Source of the DNA: Candidatus Igneacidithiobacillus taupoensis
GTDB taxonomy: Bacteria > Pseudomonadota > Gammaproteobacteria > Acidithiobacillales > Acidithiobacillaceae
Length of the DNA: 60,160 nucleotides
Assembly (NCBI GenBank): GCA_021375695.1
Contig: JAEPKX010000007.1
Location: 1 to 60,160, forward strand
Direction of reading: 5' to 3'
The notes beneath the pieces were generated by a model. That model searched no databases. It saw only the letters and a program-made list of their open reading frames with translations, and was not told the DNA's origin. Shown here one piece after another: positions 19,695 through 29,455 of this stretch (positions are counted from its first letter, which is position 1; every line of letters starts with the position of its first letter). Both the position numbers and the translations under genes were made by a program.

Positions 19695-20797
19695 GACTTG
19701 CGTAGATGTTCGGCAATGACCTCTGCAATCCGCGCCACCTGGGACTCCTGCAATTCCGGAAACATGGGTAAGGAAAGCACCCGGTCCTTGAGGGCTTCGG
19801 CCTGGGGACAATGGACCTTTGGCAAATCGGCAAAGGCTTGCTGCAGATGACAGGGAATGGGATAGTAGACCCCGCTGGCAATGCCCTGGGCCTGTAGTTT
19901 CTGTCGCAATCCATCTCGATCCTGCACCTGGATGGTATATTGATGGAAGACATGCTCTGCTCCCACCCGTCGGCTGGGCCGTTGCAGCGGTAGTTCTGCC
20001 AGGGCCTGGTCATAAAGAGCTGCAGCACGCCTGCGGCCAGCATTGTATTGATCCAAGCGTTGAAAAAGCTTACGCAGAATCAGCGCCTGAATCTCATCCA
20101 GACGACTATTGTACCCAAGCACATCGTGATGATAGGTCTGCCATGAACCGTGATTGCGCAGACCCCTCAACTTTTCTGCCAGGGCATCATCCTGGGTGAA
20201 CACCATTCCCCCGTCCCCAGCCCCGCCCAGATTTTTGCTGGGGAAGAAAGAAACACAGGACAGTGTCCCCAGGCTCCCCAGACGCCGCTCTTGCCAGCGG
20301 GCACCAATGGCCTGGGCCATATCCTCAATGATGGGGAGCTGATGCCGTTGGGATAAGTCCAAGAGCTCGTCCATGGGGGCTGCCTGCCCGTACAGATGGA
20401 CGGGGATAATGGCCCGCGTTCGCGGACTAAGGAGCGGCTCTACCGTCGCCGCAGTGATGCAAAAGTATTCCGGCTCTACATCCGCAAAAACAGGAGTGGC
20501 GCCCACATAGCGGACCGCTTCCGCAGTGGCAATGAAGGTAAAACTGGGGACGATGACTTCATCACCAGGACCGATATCCAGGGCACGCAGGGCCAGCAGC
20601 AAGGCATCGGTACCCGAGGCGCAGCCAATCCCATGGGCTACCCCCAAGTATTGGGATAACTCGCTCTCCAGTGCCCGTCCCTGGGCCCCCAGGATAAAAG
20701 CCGAATCATCCAGGATCTGACCGATTCCCTCGAGAATTTCGGTCCGCAGGGGGGCAAAATGACTGCGGAGATCTACCATGGGAATGTTTTGCACCAT
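19691..20797 (-). CDS. gnnB: UDP-GlcNAc 3-amino sugar transaminase GnnB (DegT/DnrJ/EryC1 family)
   Basis: 368 residues of the sugar aminotransferase family. PLP residues show in ASGTDALLLALRALDIGPGD, SFTFIATAEAV and the lysine motif SFFPSKNLGGAGDGGMV; the C-terminus has VHCPQAEALKDRVLSLPMFP. Taken alone it could be any WbpE-like enzyme. Its position between lpxA-gnnA and lpxB is the arrangement described in Acidithiobacillus ferrooxidans, where GnnB transaminates the 3-keto product of GnnA to give UDP-GlcNAc3N. That sugar leads to lipid A with amide-linked chains at position 3. The role here is inferred from family plus context. Three bases separate it from gnnA. Confidence 0.87.
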   Translation of the reverse strand: MVQNIPMVDLRSHFAPLRTEILEGIGQILDDSAFILGAQGRALESELSQYLGVAHGIGCASGTDALLLALRALDIGPGDEVIVPSFTFIATAEAVRYVGATPVFADVEPEYFCITAATVEPLLSPRTRAIIPVHLYGQAAPMDELLDLSQRHQLPIIEDMAQAIGARWQERRLGSLGTLSCVSFFPSKNLGGAGDGGMVFTQDDALAEKLRGLRNHGSWQTYHHDVLGYNSRLDEIQALILRKLFQRLDQYNAGRRRAAALYDQALAELPLQRPSRRVGAEHVFHQYTIQVQDRDGLRQKLQAQGIASGVYYPIPCHLQQAFADLPKVHCPQAEALKDRVLSLPMFPELQESQVARIAEVIAEHLRKS

Positions 20798-20800
20798 CTC

Positions 20801-21769
20801 TCAGCTTCCTTTTGCCGACGATTGGGAACTGGTCTCCAGAAAACGTTTCACGGCCTGGCCCACGCCCAAAGCAGCATCCAGGGCATCCCGCCCCTCCTGC
20901 CCTGTACACAAGACGGAACCCTGACCTGCTATTGCAGCCAGAAAACTTCGAATCTCCTCTTCCAAAGCATCCTGGGGGGCAAGCTCTACCACTTCCTCCA
21001 GAACCCCTGGGATCCCAGGCACGGCACCGGGACCTTTCCGATAAAAGGTCAGTCGATTCAGCAGGAAATCCACCGAAGCATAGCGATCTGGCCAGAAAAT
21101 GCGCATCCGCCGCGCTGCTTCGCGAACTACCCGGGATGCGGCCAGGTTGGCCACACTGCCATTGCCAAGAGTGACCCAGGCATTGGCCATATCGGCCTGT
21201 TCTGTCACTGCCGCCACCCCAACGGCACGAACTTCGGCAACCCTGCTTCCACAAAGCATCATGACCAAGTCCAGATCGTGGATCATCAGATCCATGATCA
21301 CATCCACATCCAAAGAACGGGGCTTGAAGGGGGCCAGCCGTTCTGCCTCGATATAGCGGGGGCTGGCAAATCCCAGGCCACGCAAATGCTGCATGACCAC
21401 CTGGGCACGCTCGATCTGGCCAACTGCTACCAATACCCCGTTTTCCCGGGCGCGAAGCAAAAGATCATCGGCTTCTGCCAAAGAATAGGTAAAGGGCTTT
21501 TCCACCAGACAGTGGACCCCCTTGGCAACGGCGGCCAAAGTCGCAGCGTAGTGATGGATAGTTGGCGTCACCACGGAAATGGCATCCACCTGCGCCAGCA
21601 ATTCCTCCATGCTGGTAAACGCCGCACAGCCCAACTCTTTGGCCACATCCTCCGCACGCGCGAAATCGGTATCAAATACCCCCTGAAGTTGCGATATTTT
21701 CTGGTATTTTTGGGCGTGAAAGCGTCCCAGATGCCCAACCCCTATCACTCCAGTGCGCAGCGCTTTCAT
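20801..21769 (-). CDS. gnnA: UDP-GlcNAc 3-dehydrogenase GnnA (Gfo/Idh/MocA family)
   Basis: 322 residues. An N-terminal Rossmann domain (LRTGVIGVGHLGRFHAQKY) binds NAD(P); CLVEKPFTYSLAEAD carries the family EKP motif, and the C-terminal half is the usual sugar-binding sheet domain with IMDLMIHDLDLVM. In A. ferrooxidans GnnA oxidises the 3-hydroxyl of UDP-GlcNAc, and the keto product goes straight to GnnB. The ATG overlaps the lpxA stop by four bases. Family membership is certain; the substrate is inferred from placement between lpxA and lpxB next to a sugar transaminase. Confidence 0.87.
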   Translation of the reverse strand: MKALRTGVIGVGHLGRFHAQKYQKISQLQGVFDTDFARAEDVAKELGCAAFTSMEELLAQVDAISVVTPTIHHYAATLAAVAKGVHCLVEKPFTYSLAEADDLLLRARENGVLVAVGQIERAQVVMQHLRGLGFASPRYIEAERLAPFKPRSLDVDVIMDLMIHDLDLVMMLCGSRVAEVRAVGVAAVTEQADMANAWVTLGNGSVANLAASRVVREAARRMRIFWPDRYASVDFLLNRLTFYRKGPGAVPGIPGVLEEVVELAPQDALEEEIRSFLAAIAGQGSVLCTGQEGRDALDAALGVGQAVKRFLETSSQSSAKGS

Positions 21770-22548
21770 GGTCGGGTGATCCCGCGCTTGGTCGAACGCA
21801 AAAACTCCAACAGATGCAAAAGATGGGCATTGTTTCGTGACCGTTGCTCCAACTCAGCCAGTGCGTCCTCCAGCAACTTGCCAGAGCGAAACAGCAAGCG
21901 ATATGCCCCTTTGATCTGGAGGATTTGCTCTTTGGAAAAGCCCCGCCGTTCGAGTCCGCGAACATTGATCCCATGAAGACGCGCATGGTTGCCCGCCGCC
22001 ATCATAAAGGGAGGAATATCCAGGGGTGCCATGGTACCTCCTCCCAAAATGGCATGGGCACCGACGCGGGCAAACTGGTGAACCGCCGAAAGCCCCCCCA
22101 AAATCGCATCGTCCTCAACATTGACATGACCTGCCAAAGTAGCGGCATTGGCCATGACGATTCTACTGCCAATCTGGCAGTCGTGGGCCACATGGCTGTA
22201 GGCCATGAACAGGTTTTGATTGCCGATGCGGGTTACTCCACCCCCTTTGACCGTGCCCCGGTTGATGGTCACAAACTCCCGAAAGATGTTGTCGTCGCCA
22301 ATTTCCAATATGGTGGGTTCATTGCGATATCCTAAATCTTGTGGGGCAGAACCAATGGAAGCAAAGGCATGGATCTGATTGCGCCGGCCCATGCGGCAAG
22401 GTCCAGAGATGACGGCGTGGGCCCCCACGCGCGTCCCCTCGCCCAGGACTACCTCGGCACCAATCACTGCGAAGGGGCCAATCTCGCAATCACCAAGAAT
22501 CTCAGCTTTCTGATCAACTACTGCCCTGGGATCAATGCGGGCATTCAT
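21766..22548 (-). CDS. lpxA: Acyl-ACP:UDP-sugar acyltransferase LpxA
   Basis: The first step of lipid A synthesis: 3-acylation of UDP-GlcNAc, or N-acylation of UDP-GlcNAc3N if GnnAB act upstream. 260 residues. The N-terminal two thirds is a left-handed parallel beta helix of hexapeptide repeats (IGPFAVIGAEVVLGEGTRVG); the catalytic histidine lies in SHVAHDCQIG, and the helical C-terminus has GNHARLHGINVRGLERRGF. The start at 22548 (MNARIDPRAVVDQKAE) overlaps the fabZ stop as ATGA; the longer frame to 22632 lies inside fabZ. Confidence 0.95.
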   Translation of the reverse strand: MNARIDPRAVVDQKAEILGDCEIGPFAVIGAEVVLGEGTRVGAHAVISGPCRMGRRNQIHAFASIGSAPQDLGYRNEPTILEIGDDNIFREFVTINRGTVKGGGVTRIGNQNLFMAYSHVAHDCQIGSRIVMANAATLAGHVNVEDDAILGGLSAVHQFARVGAHAILGGGTMAPLDIPPFMMAAGNHARLHGINVRGLERRGFSKEQILQIKGAYRLLFRSGKLLEDALAELEQRSRNNAHLLHLLEFLRSTKRGITRP

Positions 22549-22991
22549 GCAGTACGCTCGCGAAGAGTAGCCATGAGCAAGGCAGACGCAACTTCTGAGC
22601 CGTTGACCAAAGCAGTGGTTTGCATTTGCCACATTGCCGACTTACGCCGCACCACCTCGGCTCGCAGTAAGAGTTGGTCGCCGGGAATGACGGGCTTGCG
22701 AAAACGGGCCTTATCGATGCCGGCAAAATACACCGCCGCATGCTCGCCATACTTTTCCTCGGAAACAAACGCCAGAATGGCTGCGGCCTGGGCGAGCGAC
22801 TCGATGATCAGTACCCCAGGCATGACGGGAAAATCGGGAAAGTGACCCATAAAAAAGGGTTCATTCATGGACACATTCTTGATGGCTTCCAGCGCATGAT
22901 TGACTTCGATATGCAGAATTCGATCCACCAGCAAGAAGGGATAACGATGCGGTAATCGGTGCAAGATTTCATGGATATCGAAGCCTTCCAT
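22545..22991 (-). CDS. fabZ: 3-hydroxyacyl-[acyl-carrier-protein] dehydratase FabZ
   Basis: Dehydrates 3-hydroxyacyl-ACP in fatty acid elongation, competing with LpxA and LpxD for 3-hydroxyacyl-ACP. 148 residues of hot-dog fold. The signature LPHRYPFLLVDRI and the catalytic motif FMGHFPDFPVMPGVLIIESLAQ fall where expected. A Zur-like or other regulatory site was not seen. It starts 3 bases after the lpxD stop. The lpxD-fabZ-lpxA order is the standard one. Confidence 0.96.
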   Translation of the reverse strand: MEGFDIHEILHRLPHRYPFLLVDRILHIEVNHALEAIKNVSMNEPFFMGHFPDFPVMPGVLIIESLAQAAAILAFVSEEKYGEHAAVYFAGIDKARFRKPVIPGDQLLLRAEVVRRKSAMWQMQTTALVNGSEVASALLMATLRERTA

Positions 22992-22994
22992 GCA

Positions 22995-24041
22995 CTACTC
23001 CTCATTAGCTGATGATTTTTCTGGGACCGCCACGGAATCCTGGCTCCGCCGATTGAGCTGACGGAGTCTAGCCACCAGTCGCCGCCAGCTCCGCGCCTCT
23101 TGGGCCGGGATGACACCCACATACACGCCCGCCTGTCGAATATCCCGGGTAATGGCACTTTGTCCAGCAATAACCACCCCGTCGGTAATCTGCAAGTGCC
23201 CTGCAAAGCCCACTTGTCCGCCAATGCGACAGCGGCTCCCGATCCGGGTACTCCCGGCAACCCCAGTCTGCCCGGCAATGACCGAATGGGCGCCAATTTC
23301 CACGTTATGACCAATTTGCACCAGATTATCAATCTTCACACCATCCGCAATGATGGTATCTCCCAGTGTGCCGCGATCTATGCAGCTATTGGCACCGATC
23401 TCCACATTATTACCAATTCGCACCCCACCAATCTGGGGGATTTTTTGGTAACCCTCGGGCGACTCGGCAAAACCAAAACCATCGGCACCGATGACGGCAT
23501 TGGCATGGAGGATGCAATTTTGCCCTATGGAGCAGTTGGCATACACCTTTACCCCAGGATACAGGCGCGAACCACGGGCTATGGTGGAGCCGGCACCAAC
23601 CACCACCCCCGTACCCAGCCATACCTCCGGCCCAATGACTGCCCGGGCGTCAACCCGCACAAAGTCCTCGATCCGGGCACTGGGATCGATGCTTGCCAGT
23701 GGATCAAGCACGGCCAAAGCCGATCTAGCCGGCTCGCAGGCGGGAGCAGGATAGAAAATTTGCATGACCCGAGCAAAACTGAGATAGGGATTTTTGCTCC
23801 ACAGTGCATTTCCAGCATAACTGCCCTGCATTGTTTCCGGGAGGATAACCGCTGCTGCCCGGGACCTGGCAAGTTCTGGCAACCACTTGGGATCGTGCAA
23901 AAAACTGAGATCTCCAGGCCCCGCCTCATGAAGGGGAGCAACCCCGGTTAGTTGCAGATCAGCCTGCCCTTGAAAGGGTAACTCCAATCGGAGAGCTAGT
24001 TCTGCAAGAGCATAGGATTGCGAAGCACCCGAAGAAATCAT
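22995..24041 (-). CDS. lpxD: UDP-3-O-(3-hydroxyacyl)glucosamine N-acyltransferase
   Basis: The N-acylation step that yields the diacylated lipid A precursor. 348 residues: an N-terminal uridine-binding domain (VAPLHEAGPGDLSFLHDPKW), then left-handed beta-helix repeats with the catalytic histidine in VQIGHNVEIGAHSVIAGQTG, and a short helical tail ending RLRQLNRRSQDS. The GnnAB product would give this enzyme a substrate whose first acyl chain is already amide-linked. Its ATG overlaps the skp stop as ATGA. Confidence 0.95.
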   Translation of the reverse strand: MISSGASQSYALAELALRLELPFQGQADLQLTGVAPLHEAGPGDLSFLHDPKWLPELARSRAAAVILPETMQGSYAGNALWSKNPYLSFARVMQIFYPAPACEPARSALAVLDPLASIDPSARIEDFVRVDARAVIGPEVWLGTGVVVGAGSTIARGSRLYPGVKVYANCSIGQNCILHANAVIGADGFGFAESPEGYQKIPQIGGVRIGNNVEIGANSCIDRGTLGDTIIADGVKIDNLVQIGHNVEIGAHSVIAGQTGVAGSTRIGSRCRIGGQVGFAGHLQITDGVVIAGQSAITRDIRQAGVYVGVIPAQEARSWRRLVARLRQLNRRSQDSVAVPEKSSANEE

Positions 24042-24571
24042 TTGGCCCCCGCCCCAGGACTCTTTTCCATGGCTGCCACCACCTGTTGGGTGAGATCAAT
24101 GGCACCGTTGACATAGAGAACCGATTTATCATTGAGAATAAGGGTGTAATGGCCTTGCTTGCCCAGGCGGCTGACCACCCGTACCAAACGCGCCTGGATA
24201 TTGGACAGGATCTGGTTACGCTGCACATTGATCTCATCCTGGGCAGAGCGCCGCAACTTTTGGAGCTCTGCAATCATGGATTGCAATTGCGCTTCCCGCT
24301 GCTGACGCTGGGAATTGTCCAATTTCGGGAAATCACGCTCCAGATTGTTCTGGAAAGCGACGATCTGCTGCTGCTTACTCTCGATCTCCTTTTCTTTGCT
24401 AGCAATCAAATGATTGAGGGTGGCAGCACCTGCCTGGGCCTCGGGCAACTCACGCAGGGCCCTGTCCAAATCCACAAAACCGATTTTGATGGAATCAGCC
24501 CAAGCGCCAGAGGTCTGGACACCAAGAAAGCAACCCAATAGCAAGAATAGAGAAATTCTTCGCCAGAACAT
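24038..24571 (-). CDS. skp: Periplasmic chaperone Skp/OmpH
   Basis: Holds unfolded outer-membrane proteins in the periplasm and delivers them to the Bam complex. 177 residues. A signal peptide (FWRRISLFLLLGCFLGVQ) with likely cleavage after GAWA; the mature protein begins DSIKIGFVDLDRALRELPEA and then forms a long coiled coil (ASKEKEIESKQQQIVAFQNN), the tentacle region. The ATG at 24571 overlaps the bamA TGA by one base (TGATG). Gene order bamA-skp-lpxD is conserved. Confidence 0.92.
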   Translation of the reverse strand: MFWRRISLFLLLGCFLGVQTSGAWADSIKIGFVDLDRALRELPEAQAGAATLNHLIASKEKEIESKQQQIVAFQNNLERDFPKLDNSQRQQREAQLQSMIAELQKLRRSAQDEINVQRNQILSNIQARLVRVVSRLGKQGHYTLILNDKSVLYVNGAIDLTQQVVAAMEKSPGAGAK

Positions 24572-26919
24572 CAAAAAGCATTACCCACGGTAAACTGTAA
24601 GGGTTGGGTCAAATCTCCAGGTTTCTTGTCCAAAGGAATGGCAACCGAAAGGCGAAGGGGGCCCAACGGGCTGATCCAGAGCAAACCCAGTCCTGCGGTC
24701 GTACGCAGCTGGCCAAGACTTGGAAAATACGAATTGGAGTAGAAGTACTGGTTTCCAGAACTGTTCGCATTTACACCATAGACCCAGCCACTGGCCACAA
24801 AAGCATTGAGGCGGAAATTGTGATTGTCGGCAAGGCCTGGCAAGGGAAAATAGAGATTTCCATCCAGTAAAAGCTCCCGAGTTCCGCCCACCGGATACCC
24901 ATCGACCTGAGGGCCAACAGCGTAAGTCTGATAGCCTGGCAAGGTCAAGGGACCTCCCAAATAGAAATTATCGAAGAAAGGAACGGGCTTGCTGGAATAG
25001 CTATTGATGAAGCCATAGCGCATCCCAAGCCCTCCCGCGAGCCAGGAGGTGAAGGGATGATAATAATTGGCCTTGACCTCGGCCTTGTACCAACGCAGAT
25101 TGCCGGGCGGAACCGCCGCCTTCAAAGATAAACTGCTATAGATTCCCTTGGTCGGAAAGATCGGAGAGTTGGTGGAGTCATAAACAAGGTCATTCCCCAA
25201 GGTCACAGAATTGGTAGTATTGCCGTAGTCCGAAATATAGTTTTGATAGAGTGGGATGGGATTACTGCTGTCGAGATTGATGGTGGTATGACTAAAACCC
25301 AACGACATGTAATCATACACATGTTCAAGGACCGGGATACCCAAGGTAACAGCGCCACCCAAATCGATTTCCTGATAGGGGGCAACTGCAAGGGTCGAAA
25401 GATTGGTATCGTTCCGATAGACGTTGAAACCCAGACTAATGCCATCTGGGGTAAAATAGGGGTTGGTATAGGAAATATTGAACGCACTGCCAAGCCCACC
25501 CACCTCGGCAGAGAAGGCAAGGGCATTTCCTGTGCCCAGGAAATTCTTTTGGGAGATCGAACCATTGAAAAGAAAACCCTGGGCATTGGAGTAACCGACA
25601 CCAACGCTGAAGGACCCGGTGGGGCGCTCATGAACGGCAACATCGAGATCCAGCTGGTCTGGGTGTCCCGGGACGGGCACGGTCTTGGTATCTACCTTCT
25701 CATAAAACCCGGTCTGTTCTAATCGGAGTTTGGAACGATCGATCAAACTGCGATTGTACAGTGCCCCCTCCATCTGTCGGAATTGTCGGCGAACCACATA
25801 ATCCAGGCTGCGATTGTTATTGCTGATCTCAATCCGGCGAATGTAGACCCGATGACCGGGATCCACCTGAAAATCCAGGGCTACCTCATGGGTTTTGGGG
25901 TTTACTGTGGGTACCGGGGTGGTATTGGCAAAGGCATAACCATAATCACCCAAGAGATCGGCAATGGCACTGTTCGTCGCCAGGATCTTGGCCTTGGAAA
26001 AGCGGTCACCGGGATGGATTTCCAGGAGCTTTTCCAGCCGTTCCCTGGGCAGAACCAAATCTCCTGACAGCTCAACTTTACTGACGTGATAGACCGGACC
26101 CTCATGGATATTGACCGTCAAGTAGACAAAACGACGATTGGGCGTAATCTGCACCTGGGTCGATTCGATGGCAAAGTTGAGGTAACCACGATCAAGATAA
26201 AAATTGTTTAGCTTCTCTAAACTCTTGGAAAACTTTTCCTGGGAATAACGATCATTCTTGGTAAAAAAGGAAAAGGCATCCGGCGCACCAATGGAAAACA
26301 AGCCCCGCAAGCGCTGTTCGCTAAAAGCATGGTTGCCAACGATGTTGACCTGCTTGATGGTGGCCTGTTCCCCTTGATCCACAATGATGTGAATCGCCAC
26401 CCGGTTGCGCGGAAGCTCATCAACCTTCGTATGAACCTGGGCGTTGTAATATCCCATGCCTTCATACTGCTGCTGCAGGCCCTCGACCACCTGATCCAAC
26501 GTTGCCGGATTGAAAATATGGCGGACTTCCAAACCGATACCTTTGAGTGTTTCCTGCACCTGATCTTTGGAAAAGGCCTTGATCCCCTTGGTCTCGATAC
26601 TTGCAATGATGGGTCGCTCCTGGACCACGACCACCAGATCATCACCCGATCGGGCGACACTCACATTTTTGAAAAATCCGGTGGAATAGAGATCTCGAAT
26701 GGCCTTTTGCACCAGTGATTCATCCACACTTTCGCCAATGTGAATGGGCAAGTAGTTGTAGACCGTACCCGGGGTAATGTGCTGCAGACCCAGGATTTCA
26801 ATATTGTGCACAGTAAATGGGCTAAATGCCCAGGCAGGAACCAGAGCTGCGCTGCAAAATACCGCAGCCGAAAGGGTTAAGGCTCGGGCAGTTCGGGTAG
26901 AGAGTCGCATTTTCTTCAC
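24571..26919 (-). CDS. bamA: Outer membrane protein assembly factor BamA
   Basis: Core of the machine that folds beta-barrel proteins into the outer membrane. 782 residues: a signal peptide (about 1 to 31, ending PAWAF), five POTRA repeats to about 430 (the first begins VHNIEILGLQHITPGTVYNY), and a 16-strand barrel. The barrel holds the loop-6 motif VDGYPVGGTRELL, a variant of VRGF. The C-terminus ends in phenylalanine (QFTVGNAF), the usual Bam signal. The frame starts at a GTG overlapping the rseP stop (GTGA); an ATG nine bases on is an alternative. Confidence 0.95.
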   Translation of the reverse strand: MKKMRLSTRTARALTLSAAVFCSAALVPAWAFSPFTVHNIEILGLQHITPGTVYNYLPIHIGESVDESLVQKAIRDLYSTGFFKNVSVARSGDDLVVVVQERPIIASIETKGIKAFSKDQVQETLKGIGLEVRHIFNPATLDQVVEGLQQQYEGMGYYNAQVHTKVDELPRNRVAIHIIVDQGEQATIKQVNIVGNHAFSEQRLRGLFSIGAPDAFSFFTKNDRYSQEKFSKSLEKLNNFYLDRGYLNFAIESTQVQITPNRRFVYLTVNIHEGPVYHVSKVELSGDLVLPRERLEKLLEIHPGDRFSKAKILATNSAIADLLGDYGYAFANTTPVPTVNPKTHEVALDFQVDPGHRVYIRRIEISNNNRSLDYVVRRQFRQMEGALYNRSLIDRSKLRLEQTGFYEKVDTKTVPVPGHPDQLDLDVAVHERPTGSFSVGVGYSNAQGFLFNGSISQKNFLGTGNALAFSAEVGGLGSAFNISYTNPYFTPDGISLGFNVYRNDTNLSTLAVAPYQEIDLGGAVTLGIPVLEHVYDYMSLGFSHTTINLDSSNPIPLYQNYISDYGNTTNSVTLGNDLVYDSTNSPIFPTKGIYSSLSLKAAVPPGNLRWYKAEVKANYYHPFTSWLAGGLGMRYGFINSYSSKPVPFFDNFYLGGPLTLPGYQTYAVGPQVDGYPVGGTRELLLDGNLYFPLPGLADNHNFRLNAFVASGWVYGVNANSSGNQYFYSNSYFPSLGQLRTTAGLGLLWISPLGPLRLSVAIPLDKKPGDLTQPLQFTVGNAF

Positions 26920-28277
26920 GGTTTCAACATTCTCACGGTGTCGTTATACAGGGCGAGGAAGAGCAGCATCAGGATCAGCACTATACCGATCATCTGCGCC
27001 TTTTGCATCCACTCCGTCGAGAGGGGATGGCCGCGAACGATTTCGATGGCGGCAAAGAGGATGTGCCCCCCATCCAAAACGGGTAAGGGTAACAAATTGA
27101 TGACCGCCAAACTCACACTCAGTAACGCCAGAAAAGCCAAATAGGGAGCAGGACCGGCCACCAAACTCTGCCCCGCAACCTCTGCAATGCCGATGGGACC
27201 ACTGATATTGTTGGTGGAAATTTTCCCCTGGATCATGCGCACAATCATTTCCAAAGTCAGACTCGTGACCATCCAGGTCTGTCGAACTCCATAACTCACT
27301 GCCTGCACAGGATTGCGCTGCACCTGCACCATCAGATCCTTTGGTAACGGGGCTGCGATAATCCCCAGGTACCCCATTCTTTTTCCCTGAGCAAGCACCA
27401 TTCCCAAAGAAACCGATCGTTCCTGCTGCTTACCGGCGCTGGTGGACCAGCGGAGTCGAATCTTCTCCGCTGGGTGCTCTTCAATGGCACGGGCCAGATC
27501 CTGCCACGAATAGATCTGTTTGCCATCAATGGAGAGAATCCGATCCCCGGTATGAAGGCCCGCCCCGGCTGCCGGGCTATGGGGGCTTACCTGCCCAATG
27601 ACGGGAGGTATATAGGGCTCGAGACCCAGCCGATCGGTTAAAAAATCCCTACCAACACTGTCTGGTGGTAACTTTTGCAGAGGCAAATCCACATGCAACT
27701 TTTGGCCACCGGGGCGCTGCACAAGCAGGTGGATTGTTTGCCCGTCCACGGCTGCCGCCAGGAGACGCATCCGCAGCTCGTGCCAGTCGCGGATGATGCG
27801 ATCATTGACTTGCAGGATGCGGTCACCCGGAACTATGGAACTATGCTGGGCAGCAAAACCCTGGGGCTTCACCACCCCAATGATGGGAGCTATCCCGGGA
27901 ATACCAATCAAACCCACCAGGGCATAGAGCAAGACGGCAAGCAGCAAATTGGCACCAGGCCCAGCCAGGGCAATGATAGCGCGCCGCCATGGGGCCAAGG
28001 TATTGAATGCCCGTCCTTGATCAGCCACGGCCAAGGGCTTGTCAGGCTCCTCTTCCAACATTTTGACATAGCCACCCAAGGGAATCGCTGCTAGTTGCAG
28101 TGCAAAGGGCTCTTTTTTACCCACCTGGCGCTGCCACAAGGGTGGTCCAAAACCCAGACTGAAGCGGAGAATACGAACCCCAAGTCGCCGCGCCACCCAA
28201 AAGTGACCAAACTCATGGAAGGTTACCAGCACACCCATGGCAATCAAAAAGGCAAGGAGGGTAATCAGTACCGCCAT
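26916..28277 (-). CDS. rseP: RIP metalloprotease RseP
   Basis: An inner-membrane site-2 zinc protease that cleaves anti-sigma factors and leftover signal peptides. 453 residues. The zinc motif is in VTFHEFGHFWVARRLGV near residue 22; the second zinc ligand is in NLLPLPVLDGGHILFA near 400. Two PDZ domains lie between (GFAAQHSSIVPGDRILQVND and SPAAGAGLHTGDRILSIDGK). Transmembrane segments occur at the N-terminus, near residue 105 and twice near the C-terminus. rseA/rpoE are not in the window. Upstream dxr ends 14 bases away. Confidence 0.95.
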   Translation of the reverse strand: MAVLITLLAFLIAMGVLVTFHEFGHFWVARRLGVRILRFSLGFGPPLWQRQVGKKEPFALQLAAIPLGGYVKMLEEEPDKPLAVADQGRAFNTLAPWRRAIIALAGPGANLLLAVLLYALVGLIGIPGIAPIIGVVKPQGFAAQHSSIVPGDRILQVNDRIIRDWHELRMRLLAAAVDGQTIHLLVQRPGGQKLHVDLPLQKLPPDSVGRDFLTDRLGLEPYIPPVIGQVSPHSPAAGAGLHTGDRILSIDGKQIYSWQDLARAIEEHPAEKIRLRWSTSAGKQQERSVSLGMVLAQGKRMGYLGIIAAPLPKDLMVQVQRNPVQAVSYGVRQTWMVTSLTLEMIVRMIQGKISTNNISGPIGIAEVAGQSLVAGPAPYLAFLALLSVSLAVINLLPLPVLDGGHILFAAIEIVRGHPLSTEWMQKAQMIGIVLILMLLFLALYNDTVRMLKP

Positions 28278-28291
28278 GGGAGAACGATTCC

Positions 28292-29455
28292 TCAGGCAGC
28301 CAGGCCGCTGCGCAGGAAGGATCGGGTGCGTGCCCGCGCTTCGGCATCAATGGCCATCACTTCCTCCAAACTCTGTGGAGTACTGGGCTGATATTCCTCC
28401 AGGCTTCGGGAAACCAGACGGGAGATGCCGGTAAAGGACAACTGACCATCAAGGAACGCCTGCACAGCCACTTCATTGGCGGCATTGAGCACTGCAGTTG
28501 CTGCCGTTCCTCCCGCCAGGGCGTCAAAGGCCAGGGCCAAGCACGGGAAACGCCCGAAATCAGGCTCCTCAAACTCCAGAGCCTGGCAATGGGTCAGATC
28601 AAGGGAATGGACACCGCTATCAATGCGCTCGGGGTAGGCCAGGGCATGGGCAATGGGGGTGCGCATATCGGGATTCCCCAACTGGGCCAGGACGGAGCCA
28701 TCCAGATATTCCACCATGGAGTGGATGATACTCTGGGGATGGATCAAAACCCGGATGCGGTCTACCGGCAAATCAAAGAGCCAACGCGCCTCGATCACTT
28801 CCAGGCCCTTGTTCATCATGGTCGCCGAATCCACCGAGATCTTTTGACCCATCACCCAATTGGGATGAGCGCAAGCCTGGGCGGGTGTGACCTCCCCCAA
28901 CTTTTCCAGGGGATACTGGCGAAAAGGCCCACCCGATGCAGTAAGAATGATGCGGCGAACACCGCGCTCGTCTCCGAAACACTGAAAAATCGCATTGTGC
29001 TCACTATCGATGGGTAGCAATTGGACCTGGTGCCGACGTACCTCCTCCATGAACAAGGAGCCAGCCATCACCAGACATTCCTTGTTGGCCAGGTAGATTT
29101 TCTTGCCGGCCCGAACTGCCGCCAGGGTTGGCAACAAGCCTGCAGCACCCACAATGGCCGCCATCACCTCATCCACCTCGGGATCCACGGCCGCAGCCTG
29201 CAGGGCCTCGGCACCCCCGGCAACCGTGATTTCCGGGAGATCGGCAAGGGACTGGCGAAGTCTTTTGGCGGCGCTTTCCTCACGCATCACCGCAAGCTTT
29301 GGGCGGTAGCGTCGACAAAGTGCTGCCATCTCCTCTTCTCGCTGGTTGGCAGTCAGGGCAACCACGCGAAATCGGTCAGGGTGACGGGCCACTACATCCA
29401 AGGTATTCTGGCCGATGGAGCCGGTAGCACCCAATATGCAGATTCCACGTTTCAT
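28292..29455 (-). CDS. dxr: 1-deoxy-D-xylulose-5-phosphate reductoisomerase
   Basis: The committed MEP-pathway step to isoprenoids, which feeds undecaprenyl phosphate made by the adjacent uppS. 387 residues. The NADPH motif is [17 protein letters not shown]; the metal and substrate residues fall in [42 protein letters not shown] and [13 protein letters not shown]-like segments. In E. coli dxr lies between frr and ispU; here it lies between cdsA and rseP. Its ATG overlaps the cdsA stop as ATGA. Confidence 0.96.
   Translation of the reverse strand: MKRGICILGATGSIGQNTLDVVARHPDRFRVVALTANQREEEMAALCRRYRPKLAVMREESAAKRLRQSLADLPEITVAGGAEALQAAAVDPEVDEVMAAIVGAAGLLPTLAAVRAGKKIYLANKECLVMAGSLFMEEVRRHQVQLLPIDSEHNAIFQCFGDERGVRRIILTASGGPFRQYPLEKLGEVTPAQACAHPNWVMGQKISVDSATMMNKGLEVIEARWLFDLPVDRIRVLIHPQSIIHSMVEYLDGSVLAQLGNPDMRTPIAHALAYPERIDSGVHSLDLTHCQALEFEEPDFGRFPCLALAFDALAGGTAATAVLNAANEVAVQAFLDGQLSFTGISRLVSRSLEEYQPSTPQSLEEVMAIDAEARARTRSFLRSGLAA

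Noticed and set aside
20759-21976. A 405-residue plus-strand open frame, and a similar one at 3156-4301
   Set aside because: Both are antisense shadows of clear genes (gnnA/lpxA and pheA) and contain no known motif.
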